Shown one piece after another: positions 25,289 to 33,306 of a DNA stretch of 36,452 nt. The position numbers and the translations under genes are program-made. Under the pieces are notes generated by a model. That model was not told the origin of the DNA. It saw only the letters and a list, made by a program, of their open reading frames with translations, and did not search any database. Origin of the DNA: Candidatus Eiseniibacteriota bacterium (GTDB lineage Bacteria; Eisenbacteria; RBG-16-71-46); the NCBI GenBank assembly GCA_025360715.1, contig JANYBS010000057.1, positions 1 through 36,452 on the forward strand. Direction: 5' to 3'. How positions within the stretch are numbered: position 1 is the first letter of the stretch; the number at the start of each line of letters is the position of its first letter.

Positions 25289-25315
25289 CGGTGCAACCCT
25301 TGCGCTGACATGGGC

Positions 25316-25344
25316 TTGAAAACCCCCTCACGATAGCCTAGCGT
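25316..25344 (+). promoter_or_regulatory. Promoter of the first APC permease, predicted leaderless
   Basis: TTGAAA (25316-25321) and TAGCGT (25339-25344) are 17 nt apart, and 6 nt separate the -10 box from the GTG start at 25351. There is no Shine-Dalgarno sequence. The paralogue downstream repeats this arrangement exactly, which supports both the promoter and the GTG. Confidence 0.6.
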
Positions 25345-25350
25345 TCCGCC

Positions 25351-27330
25351 GTGCTCGAACGATTGCGTGACCTCCTGATCGGAGGGCGGAAAAACCTACT
25401 CGACCCACAGATCCATCATCAGCTCGCGCTGATCGCGTTCTTCGCTTGGGTCGGCTTGGGCTCCGATGGACTGTCTTCCTCGTCCTATGGCCCCGAAGAA
25501 GCGTTCCTCGCGCTCGGGCACCACACGCACCTCGCACTGTACCTGACCGTGGCCATGGTGCTCACGGTCTTCCTGATATCGGCGTCGTATAGCCAGATCA
25601 TCGAACTCTTCCCCAGCGGCGGCGGCGGCTATCTGGTGGCCACCAAACTGCTGGGCCCCACGGTGGGACTGATCTCGGGCAGCGCGTTGGTCGTGGACTA
25701 CATGCTCACGGTCGCCACGTCCGTGGCGTCAGGCTGCGATGCGATCTACTCGTTCCTGCCGCACACGATGGTCGGCACGAAGATGATATCGGAGTTCCTG
25801 GTCATCGCCGGATTGACCGCACTCAACCTGCGCGGCATCAAGGAGTCGGTCAAGACCCTGATCCCGATCTTCATCACGTTCTTGATCACCCACTTGGCAC
25901 TCATCCTCTGGGGGATCTTCTCGCACGGTCAGGCGCTCGGCGTGATCATCCCCGACACCGTGCGCGACACGCACCTGGCGGTGCAGGAACTCGGCACGCT
26001 TGGCGTGCTGGCGATATTCCTGCGGGCGTTCTCGCTCGGCGGCGGCACGTTCACCGGCATCGAAGCGGTCAGCAACGGCGTGCAGATCCTGCGCGAGCCG
26101 CGCGTACACACGGCGAAGAAGACCATGTTGTACATGGCCACGTCGCTCAGCTTCACGGCCGGCGGCATCCTGCTGTGCTACCTGCTCAACGACGTGCATC
26201 ACATCGCCGGCCAGACGCTCAATGCCTCGCTGTGGACAACGCTCACGCGCAACTGGCACATCGGGGGCGTCAACCTCTCGCCCGCGATCGTGAGCATCAC
26301 GCTGCTGTCCGAGGGCATGCTGCTCTTCCTCGCGGCGCAGACGGGCTTCATCGACGGCCCGCGCACGCTCAGCGTGATGGCGGTCGACAATTGGGTGCCA
26401 AAGCGGTTTGCGCACCTCTCCGAGCGCCTCGTCACGCAGAATGGCGTGCTCATCATGGCCATCGCGACGGTGCTCGTACTCGCGTACACGCATGGCGACG
26501 TGCGCATGCTCGTGGTCATGTACTCGATCAACGTGTTCATCACCTTCACGCTCTCGCAGATGGGCATGGTGCTGCACTGGTGGCAGGTGCGAAAGACCGA
26601 AGCGCACTGGCGCCGCCGCTTCCTGCTGGCCCTGGTCGGCACGCTTGTCACGGGCACCATCTTGATCATCACGTCGGTCGTGAAGTTCGGCGAAGGCGGC
26701 TGGGTCACGCTCGTGGTCACCGGGATCCTGATCGGCTTCTGCCTGATCGTCCGCCGCCACTATGACCAGGTGCGCGACGTGCTCAAGCACCTCGATGAGC
26801 TGCTCACGAACCTGCCGATGTCGGCGAATGAGAAGTCCCCGGAACTCGTACCCGAGGGCCCGACGGCGATCGTACTCGTGGAGTCGTATGCCGGGCTCGG
26901 CATCCACACGTTGCTCAGCATCCAGCGGATGTTCCCGCGCCACTTCAAGAACTTCGTGTTCGTCACGGTCGGGCAGGTCGACTCTGGGCAGTTCAAGGGC
27001 GCCGAGGCGATCGAGGCGCTCGAAGCCAAGTGCCGCGACGATCTGGAGCGCTACGTGGAGTTGGCGAACCAGATGGGCTATTACGCCGAGTATCGCTATA
27101 CGCTTGGCACCGAGCTGATCACCGAGCTCGAGCACATGACGCAGTCGCTCACTCGCGAATTCCGCCGCTCGCTCGTCTTCGCGGGCCAGTTGGTATTCCA
27201 GCGAGAGACACTCTTCACTCGCACGCTTCACCACGAGACCGCGTTCTCGATCCAACGCCGCCTGCAGTTCCTCGGCATCCAGGTGATCATCCTGCCGATC
27301 CGCGTCTGGGAGCAGAAGCGCACCGCCTGA
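25351..27330 (+). CDS. APC-superfamily permease with cytosolic C-terminal domain (first copy)
   Basis: This 659-residue inner-membrane protein has about twelve membrane spans in residues 25-475, followed by a soluble C-terminal domain of about 180 residues. Typical blocks are GLGSDGLSSSSYGPEEAFLALG in the first span, ELFPSGGGGYLVATKLLG and ALVVDYMLTVATSVASG. These resemble amino-acid permeases of the APC superfamily and also KimA-type potassium importers, which carry a C-terminal cytosolic domain. Substrate (amino acid or K+) is undecided. The next gene is a full-length paralogue with only 5 differences in the first 102 residues. Start is GTG, supported by the identical start context in the paralogue. 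Confidence 0.87.
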   Translation: MLERLRDLLIGGRKNLLDPQIHHQLALIAFFAWVGLGSDGLSSSSYGPEEAFLALGHHTHLALYLTVAMVLTVFLISASYSQIIELFPSGGGGYLVATKLLGPTVGLISGSALVVDYMLTVATSVASGCDAIYSFLPHTMVGTKMISEFLVIAGLTALNLRGIKESVKTLIPIFITFLITHLALILWGIFSHGQALGVIIPDTVRDTHLAVQELGTLGVLAIFLRAFSLGGGTFTGIEAVSNGVQILREPRVHTAKKTMLYMATSLSFTAGGILLCYLLNDVHHIAGQTLNASLWTTLTRNWHIGGVNLSPAIVSITLLSEGMLLFLAAQTGFIDGPRTLSVMAVDNWVPKRFAHLSERLVTQNGVLIMAIATVLVLAYTHGDVRMLVVMYSINVFITFTLSQMGMVLHWWQVRKTEAHWRRRFLLALVGTLVTGTILIITSVVKFGEGGWVTLVVTGILIGFCLIVRRHYDQVRDVLKHLDELLTNLPMSANEKSPELVPEGPTAIVLVESYAGLGIHTLLSIQRMFPRHFKNFVFVTVGQVDSGQFKGAEAIEALEAKCRDDLERYVELANQMGYYAEYRYTLGTELITELEHMTQSLTREFRRSLVFAGQLVFQRETLFTRTLHHETAFSIQRRLQFLGIQVIILPIRVWEQKRTA

Positions 27331-27371
27331 TCGTCGCCCCGAAGCGCCGGAACCCGTGTCCTGACAAAGAC

Positions 27372-27400
27372 TTGAAAAGGCATGGGCTATCCTCTAGCTT
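27372..27400 (+). promoter_or_regulatory. Promoter of the second APC permease, predicted leaderless
   Basis: TTGAAA (27372-27377), a 17-nt spacer, TAGCTT (27395-27400), 6 nt, then GTG at 27407. This is the same layout as upstream of the first copy, lying in the 76-nt gap between the two genes. It implies that each copy is transcribed on its own. Confidence 0.6.
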
Positions 27401-27406
27401 CCCGCG

Positions 27407-29386
27407 GTGCTCGAACGATTGCGTGGCCTTCTCATCGGCGGCAGGAAGAACCTCTTCGATCCCCAGATCCATCATCAGCTCGCGCTGATCGCCTTCTTCG
27501 CGTGGGTCGGACTGGGCTCGGATGGGCTTTCCTCGTCGTCCTACGGCCCCGAGGAGGCCTTCCTCGCCCTCGGCCAGCACACCCACCTCGCCCTGTACCT
27601 GACCGTGGCGACGGTGGCCACCGTCTTCCTGATCTCGGCCTCGTACAGCCAGATCATCGAACTCTTTCCCAGCGGCGGTGGCGGTTACCTCGTCGCCACC
27701 AAGCTGCTGGGCGAAGGCCCCGGCGTCATCTCGGGCAGCGCTCTCGTCGTCGACTACGTGCTCACGATCTCGATCTCGATCGCTTCCGGCGTCGATGCGA
27801 TCTTCTCGTTCGTGCCGCCGGAGTTCCAACTCTGGAAGCTCCCGATCGAGGTCTTCGTCGTCCTCGGACTGACGGGGCTCAACCTGCGCGGGATCAAGGA
27901 GTCGGTATCGGTCCTGATGCCGATCTTCATCGCGTTCGTGCTGACTCACCTGGTGCTGATCGTGTACGGATTGTTCGTGCACGCGGGCGCATTCGGGTCC
28001 TTGATCGCCGATACCACGGTCGACACCCACCGGGCCGTCGGCGAGATGGGCATCCTCGCGGTGATCGCGCTGTTCCTCAAGGCATTCTCGCTGGGCGGCG
28101 GCACATTCACCGGTATCGAGGCCGTGAGCAACAGTACGGCCATGCTGCGGGAACCGCGCGTCGAGACGGGCAAGCGCACGATGCTCTACATGTCGTTGTC
28201 GCTCTCGTTCACGGCCGGCGGCATCTTGCTGTGCTACCTGCTCAACAACATCCACCACGAGGCTGGCAAGACGCTCAACGCCGTCCTGTGGGAGACGCTC
28301 ACGCGGAGCTGGAGCGTGGGTGCATTGCCCGTGGGCCACGCCCTCGTCGTCTTCACGCTGCTCGCGGAAGGCGCACTGCTCTTCGTGGCCGGGCAGACGG
28401 GCTTCCTGGCCGGGCCTGCGACCCTGGCGGCGATGGCCCTGGATAACTGGGTGCCCAAGCGATTCGCGCATCTCTCCGAACGCCTGGTCACGCAGAACGG
28501 CATCATCACGATGGGGCTCGCCGCCGTCGCCACACTTTTCTATACCGGCGGCCAGGTGAAGATCCTCATCGTCATGTACTCGATCAATGTGTTCCTCACG
28601 TTCACCTTGTCGCAACTCGGCATGGTGCGGCACTGGTGGCAGGTCCGGAAGACCGGGGCCCACTGGCGCCGCCGCATCACGCTCGCATCGCTCGGCACTC
28701 TGGTCACCGGCGGCATCCTGATCGCGACCTCGGTCATCAAGTTCACGCAGGGCGGCTGGGTGACGCTGGCGGTGACCGGTGTGTTCGTGGGTGTCTGCGT
28801 GCTGGTGCGGCGCCACTACCATCGCGTGCGCCACGTGCTCAAGAGCCTGGATGATGTGCTGAGCGACTTGCCGATGCCGGCGCGCGAGCAGGCGCCCGAA
28901 CTGGCCCCGGAGGGGCCCACGGCATTCATCCTGGTCGAGGCCTACGCGGGGTTGGGCATCCACACCTTGCTGACGGTGCAGCGTATGTTCCCGCGCCACT
29001 TCAAGAACCTGGTCTTCGTCTCGGTCGGCCTCGTGGATTCGGGTCAGTTCAAGGGCACGGAAAGTGTCTCGGCGCTCGAAGCCAAGGTCCGCGCCGACCT
29101 GGAGCGCTACGTGGACCTGGCGCAGCGCATGGGTTATTACGCAGAGTACCGGTACACGCTCGGAACCGACCTGATCGAGGAACTCGAGCATATCTGTCTG
29201 GATTTGATGAAGGAATTCCGCCGTTCTTTGGTGTTCGCTGGCCAGCTGGTATTCCAGCGCGAGACGTTGTTCACTCGCACCTTGCACCACGAAACGGCAT
29301 TCTCGATCCAGCGCCGCCTCCAATTCGGAGGCATCCAAGTGATCATCCTGCCGATCCGGGTCTGGGAACAGGACCACTCGGCATGA
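27407..29386 (+). CDS. APC-superfamily permease with cytosolic C-terminal domain (second copy)
   Basis: This 659-residue paralogue of the gene just upstream has the same length and aligns end to end without an obvious gap. Membrane blocks GLGSDGLSSSSYGPEEAFLALG, FPSGGGGYLVATKLLG and SALVVDYVLTISISIASG are kept, as is the C-terminal domain (EGPTAFILVEAYAGLGIHTLLTVQRMFPRHFKN, ending in RIRLQF-like and LPIRVWEQ blocks). Differences cluster in the segment after the fifth span (FVPPEFQLWKLPIEVFVV against FLPHTMVGTKMISEFLVI) and in the loop near residue 205, so the copies may differ in substrate or regulation. Neither copy is broken. Confidence 0.87.
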   Translation: MLERLRGLLIGGRKNLFDPQIHHQLALIAFFAWVGLGSDGLSSSSYGPEEAFLALGQHTHLALYLTVATVATVFLISASYSQIIELFPSGGGGYLVATKLLGEGPGVISGSALVVDYVLTISISIASGVDAIFSFVPPEFQLWKLPIEVFVVLGLTGLNLRGIKESVSVLMPIFIAFVLTHLVLIVYGLFVHAGAFGSLIADTTVDTHRAVGEMGILAVIALFLKAFSLGGGTFTGIEAVSNSTAMLREPRVETGKRTMLYMSLSLSFTAGGILLCYLLNNIHHEAGKTLNAVLWETLTRSWSVGALPVGHALVVFTLLAEGALLFVAGQTGFLAGPATLAAMALDNWVPKRFAHLSERLVTQNGIITMGLAAVATLFYTGGQVKILIVMYSINVFLTFTLSQLGMVRHWWQVRKTGAHWRRRITLASLGTLVTGGILIATSVIKFTQGGWVTLAVTGVFVGVCVLVRRHYHRVRHVLKSLDDVLSDLPMPAREQAPELAPEGPTAFILVEAYAGLGIHTLLTVQRMFPRHFKNLVFVSVGLVDSGQFKGTESVSALEAKVRADLERYVDLAQRMGYYAEYRYTLGTDLIEELEHICLDLMKEFRRSLVFAGQLVFQRETLFTRTLHHETAFSIQRRLQFGGIQVIILPIRVWEQDHSA

Positions 29387-29426
29387 AGCTCAACGCAATC
29401 GACTGGGAGGGCAGCATGGAGGCAGC

Positions 29427-30203
29427 ATGGTGACCATCGACCTGACCGGCCGGCACGCGCTCGTGCTCGGCGTGGCCAATCACCGCAGCCTCTCGTGGGC
29501 GATCGCGCAGCAGTTGCATGCGGCCGGCGCCACGCTCTGCATCACGTATCCGAATGAACGCATGAAGGACGGCGTGCTGGAGCTGGCGCACAAGCTCCCT
29601 GGCGTGCTCACCCTGGAGTGCGACGTCACGAACGACGCCCATGTCGACGCGGTCGCCCAAGCGCTCGCCGAACGCTGGGGCAGCCTAGAGATGCTCAGCC
29701 ACGGCGTGGCTTTCGCGAATCGCGAGGACCTGGAAGGCTCATTCGTATCCACCTCGCGCGCCGGCTTCCAGCTCGCGCTCGACGTGAGCGCGTATAGCCT
29801 GCTCAACGTGACGCACCGCATGATGCCGCTGCTTGAGAAGCACGGCGCTTCGGTGATCTCGCTCAGTTATCTGGCCGCTGAGCGCGCGATCCCCATGTAC
29901 AACGTGATGGGCAGCGCCAAGGCCGTGCTCGAGCAGTCCACGCGGCAGATGGCATACGAGCTGGGCCCAAAGAACATCCGCGTCAACTGCATCAGCGCGG
30001 GGCCGGTGAACACGCTCGCGGCGCGCGGCATCAAGGGGTTCGTCGAGAAGCTCAAAGAAGGCTCGCACCGCTCTGCGCTGCAGCGCGGCATCACGCAGGA
30101 GGAAGTCGGCAAGGCTGCGCTCTTCCTGCTGAGCGACATGGCGAGCGGCATCACGGGCGAGATCATGTATGTGGATGCCGGCTACAACGTGATGGGCGCG
30201 TAG
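29427..30203 (+). CDS. fabI: Enoyl-[acyl-carrier-protein] reductase (NADH), FabI
   Basis: This 258-residue short-chain dehydrogenase-like enzyme performs the last reduction of each fatty-acid elongation cycle, reducing trans-2-enoyl-ACP with NAD(P)H in the cytosol. The catalytic pair Y158-x6-K165 (YNVMGSAK) and the additional FabI tyrosine Y148 (LSYLAAERAIP) match the E. coli positions Y156/K163 and Y146. The cofactor-binding LVLGVANHRSLSWAIA is the FabI form of the Rossmann loop, and SAGPVNTLAARGIKGF is the family substrate loop. GGAGG stands 4 nt before the ATG. The stop codon is only 4 nt from the stop of the converging outer-membrane gene. It is a typical FabI with no unusual residues noted. 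Confidence 0.93.
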   Translation: MVTIDLTGRHALVLGVANHRSLSWAIAQQLHAAGATLCITYPNERMKDGVLELAHKLPGVLTLECDVTNDAHVDAVAQALAERWGSLEMLSHGVAFANREDLEGSFVSTSRAGFQLALDVSAYSLLNVTHRMMPLLEKHGASVISLSYLAAERAIPMYNVMGSAKAVLEQSTRQMAYELGPKNIRVNCISAGPVNTLAARGIKGFVEKLKEGSHRSALQRGITQEEVGKAALFLLSDMASGITGEIMYVDAGYNVMGA

Positions 30204-30207
30204 CTTC

Positions 30208-31791
30208 CTAGAGCCGCGTCGTCCAGCGCAGTTCCGCGCCGTCGAGGGACGGCACGTCGTAGCACGTGCCGCTCGTGCACGCCCGCCCGCCGCGGCGCTT
30301 GCCGATGAACAAGCTGAGCGTGTGCATGCGGCTCACCTGCGCGCTCGCGTCGAAGCCCACGAACCAGCGATGATCGCTCGTGGGCTCGTAGTCGGCGTCC
30401 AAGGGCAGGTCGGCGGCGGCCGTCGTGCGTATCGCGGTCACGCCCACGCTCCCCCAGCCGGCGCGCGAGACGTCGAGCTGGATCAGTCGGTCATCGATGC
30501 GCACTGCTCGGCCGCGAAAGGGCGCCGTGACCGATCGCTTGCGCTCCACGTCGGCATGCACGGCCAGGCCGCGCGGCAGGCGCGCCTGCGCGGAGATGCC
30601 GGCGCTGTGCCGGTCGCCGATGAAGTCGAAGCGGTCGTAGCCGCGGTCGGCGAAGACCGTGGCGTCCCACGCGTCGCTGCCCGGCGGCGCCACGCGCAGC
30701 TCGCCGTAGCGCTCTTCGAAGCGCAGCAGCCGCACGCCCGGCGGGCCATCCGCGCGGCTCAGGTTCGCCACCAGAGTCACCCACGCGTGCACAGGCGCTG
30801 TGGCCTCGAGCTGGAAGCCGGATTCGCCGTCGGCGTCCAAGAGATGCGTGTCGCGGTTGAGCAGCGGCGCCGAGTGTTCACGCACCAGCGAAGGCGGATC
30901 GTTGATGCCGAGGCGGAACTGGTCGTAGTCCTTGACCTCGCCGCTCAGCGCGTAGCCGCGCCACAGCAGCTGCGCCGAGCCGTAGAGCGCGTGCGGCGTT
31001 TCGTGATCGCGGCGGAACTGCCACCACTGCGAACCATTCTGCCGCGCGAGCGCGTACTCGAACGCCAGTGGGAGCGAGAACTCGCCGGCGTGAGCGAACG
31101 CCAGCAGGTCCGCGCTGGCGAAGCCGCTGCCGTATTCGTGCGAACCGCCATAGGGCGATTCGAAGCGCGCCCACGCCGTGCCCACGCGCGCACCATGGGG
31201 CAGCGTGCCTTCCAGCTGGGCGCCGGTGAGCGTGCCGCGATAGCGGCCCGAGGTGGCGGGATCCGCCAAAGGCGAGATCGTGGCGTCGCTGGGTTGGCCC
31301 GAGAACACACGCGCCTGAAGCGCGCCCGCGTCGCCTTCGGCCAGCACGCCGTCCACGTCGCGCGATGCGGCATAGCGCGCGCCGGAGCCGGCTTCGTCGT
31401 ACACCACGCCCGGCAGCTCGAATGAGCGATGCAGCAGGCCGCGGCCGAGGATCGTGGCGAAGTTGCCGACACGCACCTTGGCGTGCGCGTCCTCCCACTC
31501 GGCCCAACGCTGGGTGATGCGGTCGTAGCCCTGATCACTCACCGTGGTGAAGCCGCTCGTGCGGTCGATCAAGGTCGCGCGGTCGTGTTCGAAGCGCACG
31601 CCGGCCGCAAAGCCCTCCTGCCGGTACGCCAGGTCGAGCTTGTCGTACACGTCGCGGCGGCTCTGCTCGGAGATGCCCACCGGCACGCCATCGCGCCCGA
31701 GAAGCAGGTTGCTCGCGGCCACCTGCGCATGCGCCGCCGCAGGCGCCAGCGTGACCGCCAGCGCCAAGCATACGACCCGCGCGCGCATCAC
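30208..31791 (-). CDS. Outer-membrane beta-barrel protein, DUF6029-like
   Basis: This 527-residue protein has a signal peptide (VVCLALAVTLAPAAAHA). The rest is a run of alternating strands rich in aromatic ends (for example LDLAYRQEGFAAGVRFEHD, VGTAWARFESPYGG, LAFEYALARQ, GISAQARLPRGLAVHADVE) ending in ELRWTTRL, consistent with an integral outer-membrane barrel. The early segment KVRVGNFATILGRGLLHRSFELPGV resembles DUF6029-type proteins of FCB bacteria. A small C-x5-C pair (CTSGTC) lies near the end. The ATG overlaps the stop of the TlpA-like gene by 4 nt, so barrel and thioredoxins are coupled. The function is unknown; the linkage suggests redox handling of, or export with, the thioredoxin-like proteins. 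Confidence 0.75.
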   Translation of the reverse strand: MMRARVVCLALAVTLAPAAAHAQVAASNLLLGRDGVPVGISEQSRRDVYDKLDLAYRQEGFAAGVRFEHDRATLIDRTSGFTTVSDQGYDRITQRWAEWEDAHAKVRVGNFATILGRGLLHRSFELPGVVYDEAGSGARYAASRDVDGVLAEGDAGALQARVFSGQPSDATISPLADPATSGRYRGTLTGAQLEGTLPHGARVGTAWARFESPYGGSHEYGSGFASADLLAFAHAGEFSLPLAFEYALARQNGSQWWQFRRDHETPHALYGSAQLLWRGYALSGEVKDYDQFRLGINDPPSLVREHSAPLLNRDTHLLDADGESGFQLEATAPVHAWVTLVANLSRADGPPGVRLLRFEERYGELRVAPPGSDAWDATVFADRGYDRFDFIGDRHSAGISAQARLPRGLAVHADVERKRSVTAPFRGRAVRIDDRLIQLDVSRAGWGSVGVTAIRTTAAADLPLDADYEPTSDHRWFVGFDASAQVSRMHTLSLFIGKRRGGRACTSGTCYDVPSLDGAELRWTTRL

Positions 31792-32324
31792 TTCGCGGAG
31801 TCCGCCACTGCGGGCGTGAGCAGGCGCTTTACCGCCAGCGCGAGGGCGTCATCCTCGCCGGGCAGGTAGCCCGAATGCGCGCGCACGACATGACCATCCT
31901 GCGCGACCAGGATCGTGGTGGGCACCGAGTTCACCTGGTACTTCTGCGCGATCGAGCCGTCTTCATCGATCACGACCGGCATCCTGAGCCCCAGGCGCTG
32001 CGCGAAGGGCCGCACACGCGCATAGTTGCGCGGGCCGTCGATCGAGATCGCCACGACGTTCAAGCCCTGCGGCGCGTACTCGGCGCGCAGCTTCTCGATC
32101 GCCGGCAGCGACTCCAGGCACGGATGGCACCACGTGGCCCAGAAGTCGATCAATACGGGCCCCTTGGCGAGCGCGGTCTCGAGCTCGAACTTTTCCCCTG
32201 TGAGCGTGCGCGCGGTGAATCGTGCCGCGGGCCCCGCAGTGAGGACCGGCGCCGCCGGCCGGGCAGCGGGCGCAAGCAGCGCCACGGCTGTAGCGGCCAC
32301 GAGCAGACGGCGCCGGATCCTCAT
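31788..32324 (-). CDS. TlpA/ResA-like periplasmic thioredoxin
   Basis: This 178-residue protein has a signal peptide (RRRLLVAATAVALLAP) and a thioredoxin fold: FWATWCHPCLESLP (active site C-H-P-C), VVAISIDGPRNYARV, and the cis-proline block VNSVPTTILVAQDGHVV. Such proteins reduce or isomerise disulfides outside the cytoplasm, for instance in cytochrome c assembly. Its ATG overlaps the stop of the upstream thioredoxin-like gene and its own stop overlaps the barrel gene start, 4 nt at each junction, so the three form a tight operon. No DsbD/CcdA electron donor is in the window. Confidence 0.88.
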   Translation of the reverse strand: MRIRRRLLVAATAVALLAPAARPAAPVLTAGPAARFTARTLTGEKFELETALAKGPVLIDFWATWCHPCLESLPAIEKLRAEYAPQGLNVVAISIDGPRNYARVRPFAQRLGLRMPVVIDEDGSIAQKYQVNSVPTTILVAQDGHVVRAHSGYLPGEDDALALAVKRLLTPAVADSAK

Positions 32325-33178
32325 CGCACGACCACGATTCGCCGGGCGACGCGCGCGCCTTCGGCCTCGGCGACGACCATATACACGCCCGGCGCACAGG
32401 CGATGCCAGCATCATCGGCGCCATCCCACACCAGCGCGCGCTCGCCGGCGGCGCTGATGGCGTCCCAGAGCATGGCCACGCGCCTACCGCTCACGTCGTG
32501 CACCGCCACACGCGCCGCGGCCGCTCGCGGCAGCGACAGCGTCACCGTGAGCGCGCCACGCACCGGCGAGGGGCCCGCGCTGAGCGCAAGATGCGCGGGC
32601 AGGATGCCGGGCACGCCAAGCCCGACCGTGACGAGCGAGTCCACGCACGCGCGGATCTCGTTCAGGTGGTAGCCCTGACCGTATGCGTAGGTGAGCGCGG
32701 AGTTGTACCGCACGATGCCCTGCTTATTGATGACCGCGAAGTGATCGCGCTCGCCATACCACGGCACCATGTTCATGGCGGGATTCGCGGCCAGGTCGTA
32801 GCACCGCAGCAGCAGCGGATAGGTGACGCCGGTGTTCGTGCGGAAGCCGCGCAGCTGTGGCACCGTGCCGTCGGTCACGTCGCAGCCGAGCACCTGTACC
32901 TGCCCGGGCACCGCGGTCTTGTAATACTGGTGCAGGTTGGTCTCCACCGACGGCCCGTCGTTCAGGCAGTACTGGCAGTCAAAACCCAGTATGTGCAGGA
33001 TCAGCACCTTGCCCGCGAATTGGCTCTGCGAGGCTGTGGGCCAAGGATCGGAATCCAGCACGCTCTTGGTCCAGGCGGGCGCGGTGGCGCCCGGCGTGAG
33101 CAGCGCGGCGCAGGCCGGTGTTGCGAAGAAGGTCGCCGCACACAAGGCGGCATAGGCAAAGAGATCGCGGGCTCGCAT
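32321..33178 (-). CDS. Secreted thioredoxin-fold protein with C-terminal sorting-like domain (operon copy)
   Basis: This 285-residue protein has a signal peptide (FAYAALCAATFFATPACA). A peroxiredoxin/thioredoxin-like domain (residues 30-195) carries C-Q-Y-C in LHILGFDCQYCLNDGPS, then QVQVLGCDVTDG and HFAVINKQGIVRYNS, where a proline precedes no clear cis-Pro site. The FlgD-Ig-like module follows (VAVHDVSGRRVAML, VWDGADDAGIACAPGVYMVVA, VVVR). GGAGG lies 6 nt before the ATG. It is the first gene of the operon that continues into the TlpA-like and barrel genes. A redox enzyme tethered or sorted by this module would work at or outside the outer membrane; that location is inferred. Confidence 0.8.
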   Translation of the reverse strand: MRARDLFAYAALCAATFFATPACAALLTPGATAPAWTKSVLDSDPWPTASQSQFAGKVLILHILGFDCQYCLNDGPSVETNLHQYYKTAVPGQVQVLGCDVTDGTVPQLRGFRTNTGVTYPLLLRCYDLAANPAMNMVPWYGERDHFAVINKQGIVRYNSALTYAYGQGYHLNEIRACVDSLVTVGLGVPGILPAHLALSAGPSPVRGALTVTLSLPRAAAARVAVHDVSGRRVAMLWDAISAAGERALVWDGADDAGIACAPGVYMVVAEAEGARVARRIVVVR

Positions 33179-33306
33179 GGGGCTCCTCCGGCAGTTCGAG
33201 AAAGGCTGTCTCTCTGTGCTGGCGCGGGGGCGCCGCAGGATGGTTTGCTATTGTCCCATCCAAGCGGGTCCCGCTGCCACTGCGAATTCGCTAGGCCACC
33301 GCACGT

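Noticed and set aside
27287-29377. 696-residue minus-strand frame opposite the second permease
   Set aside because: It is an antisense shadow rich in His, Asp and Arg. The same kind of shadow appears opposite the first permease because the coding strands are similar.
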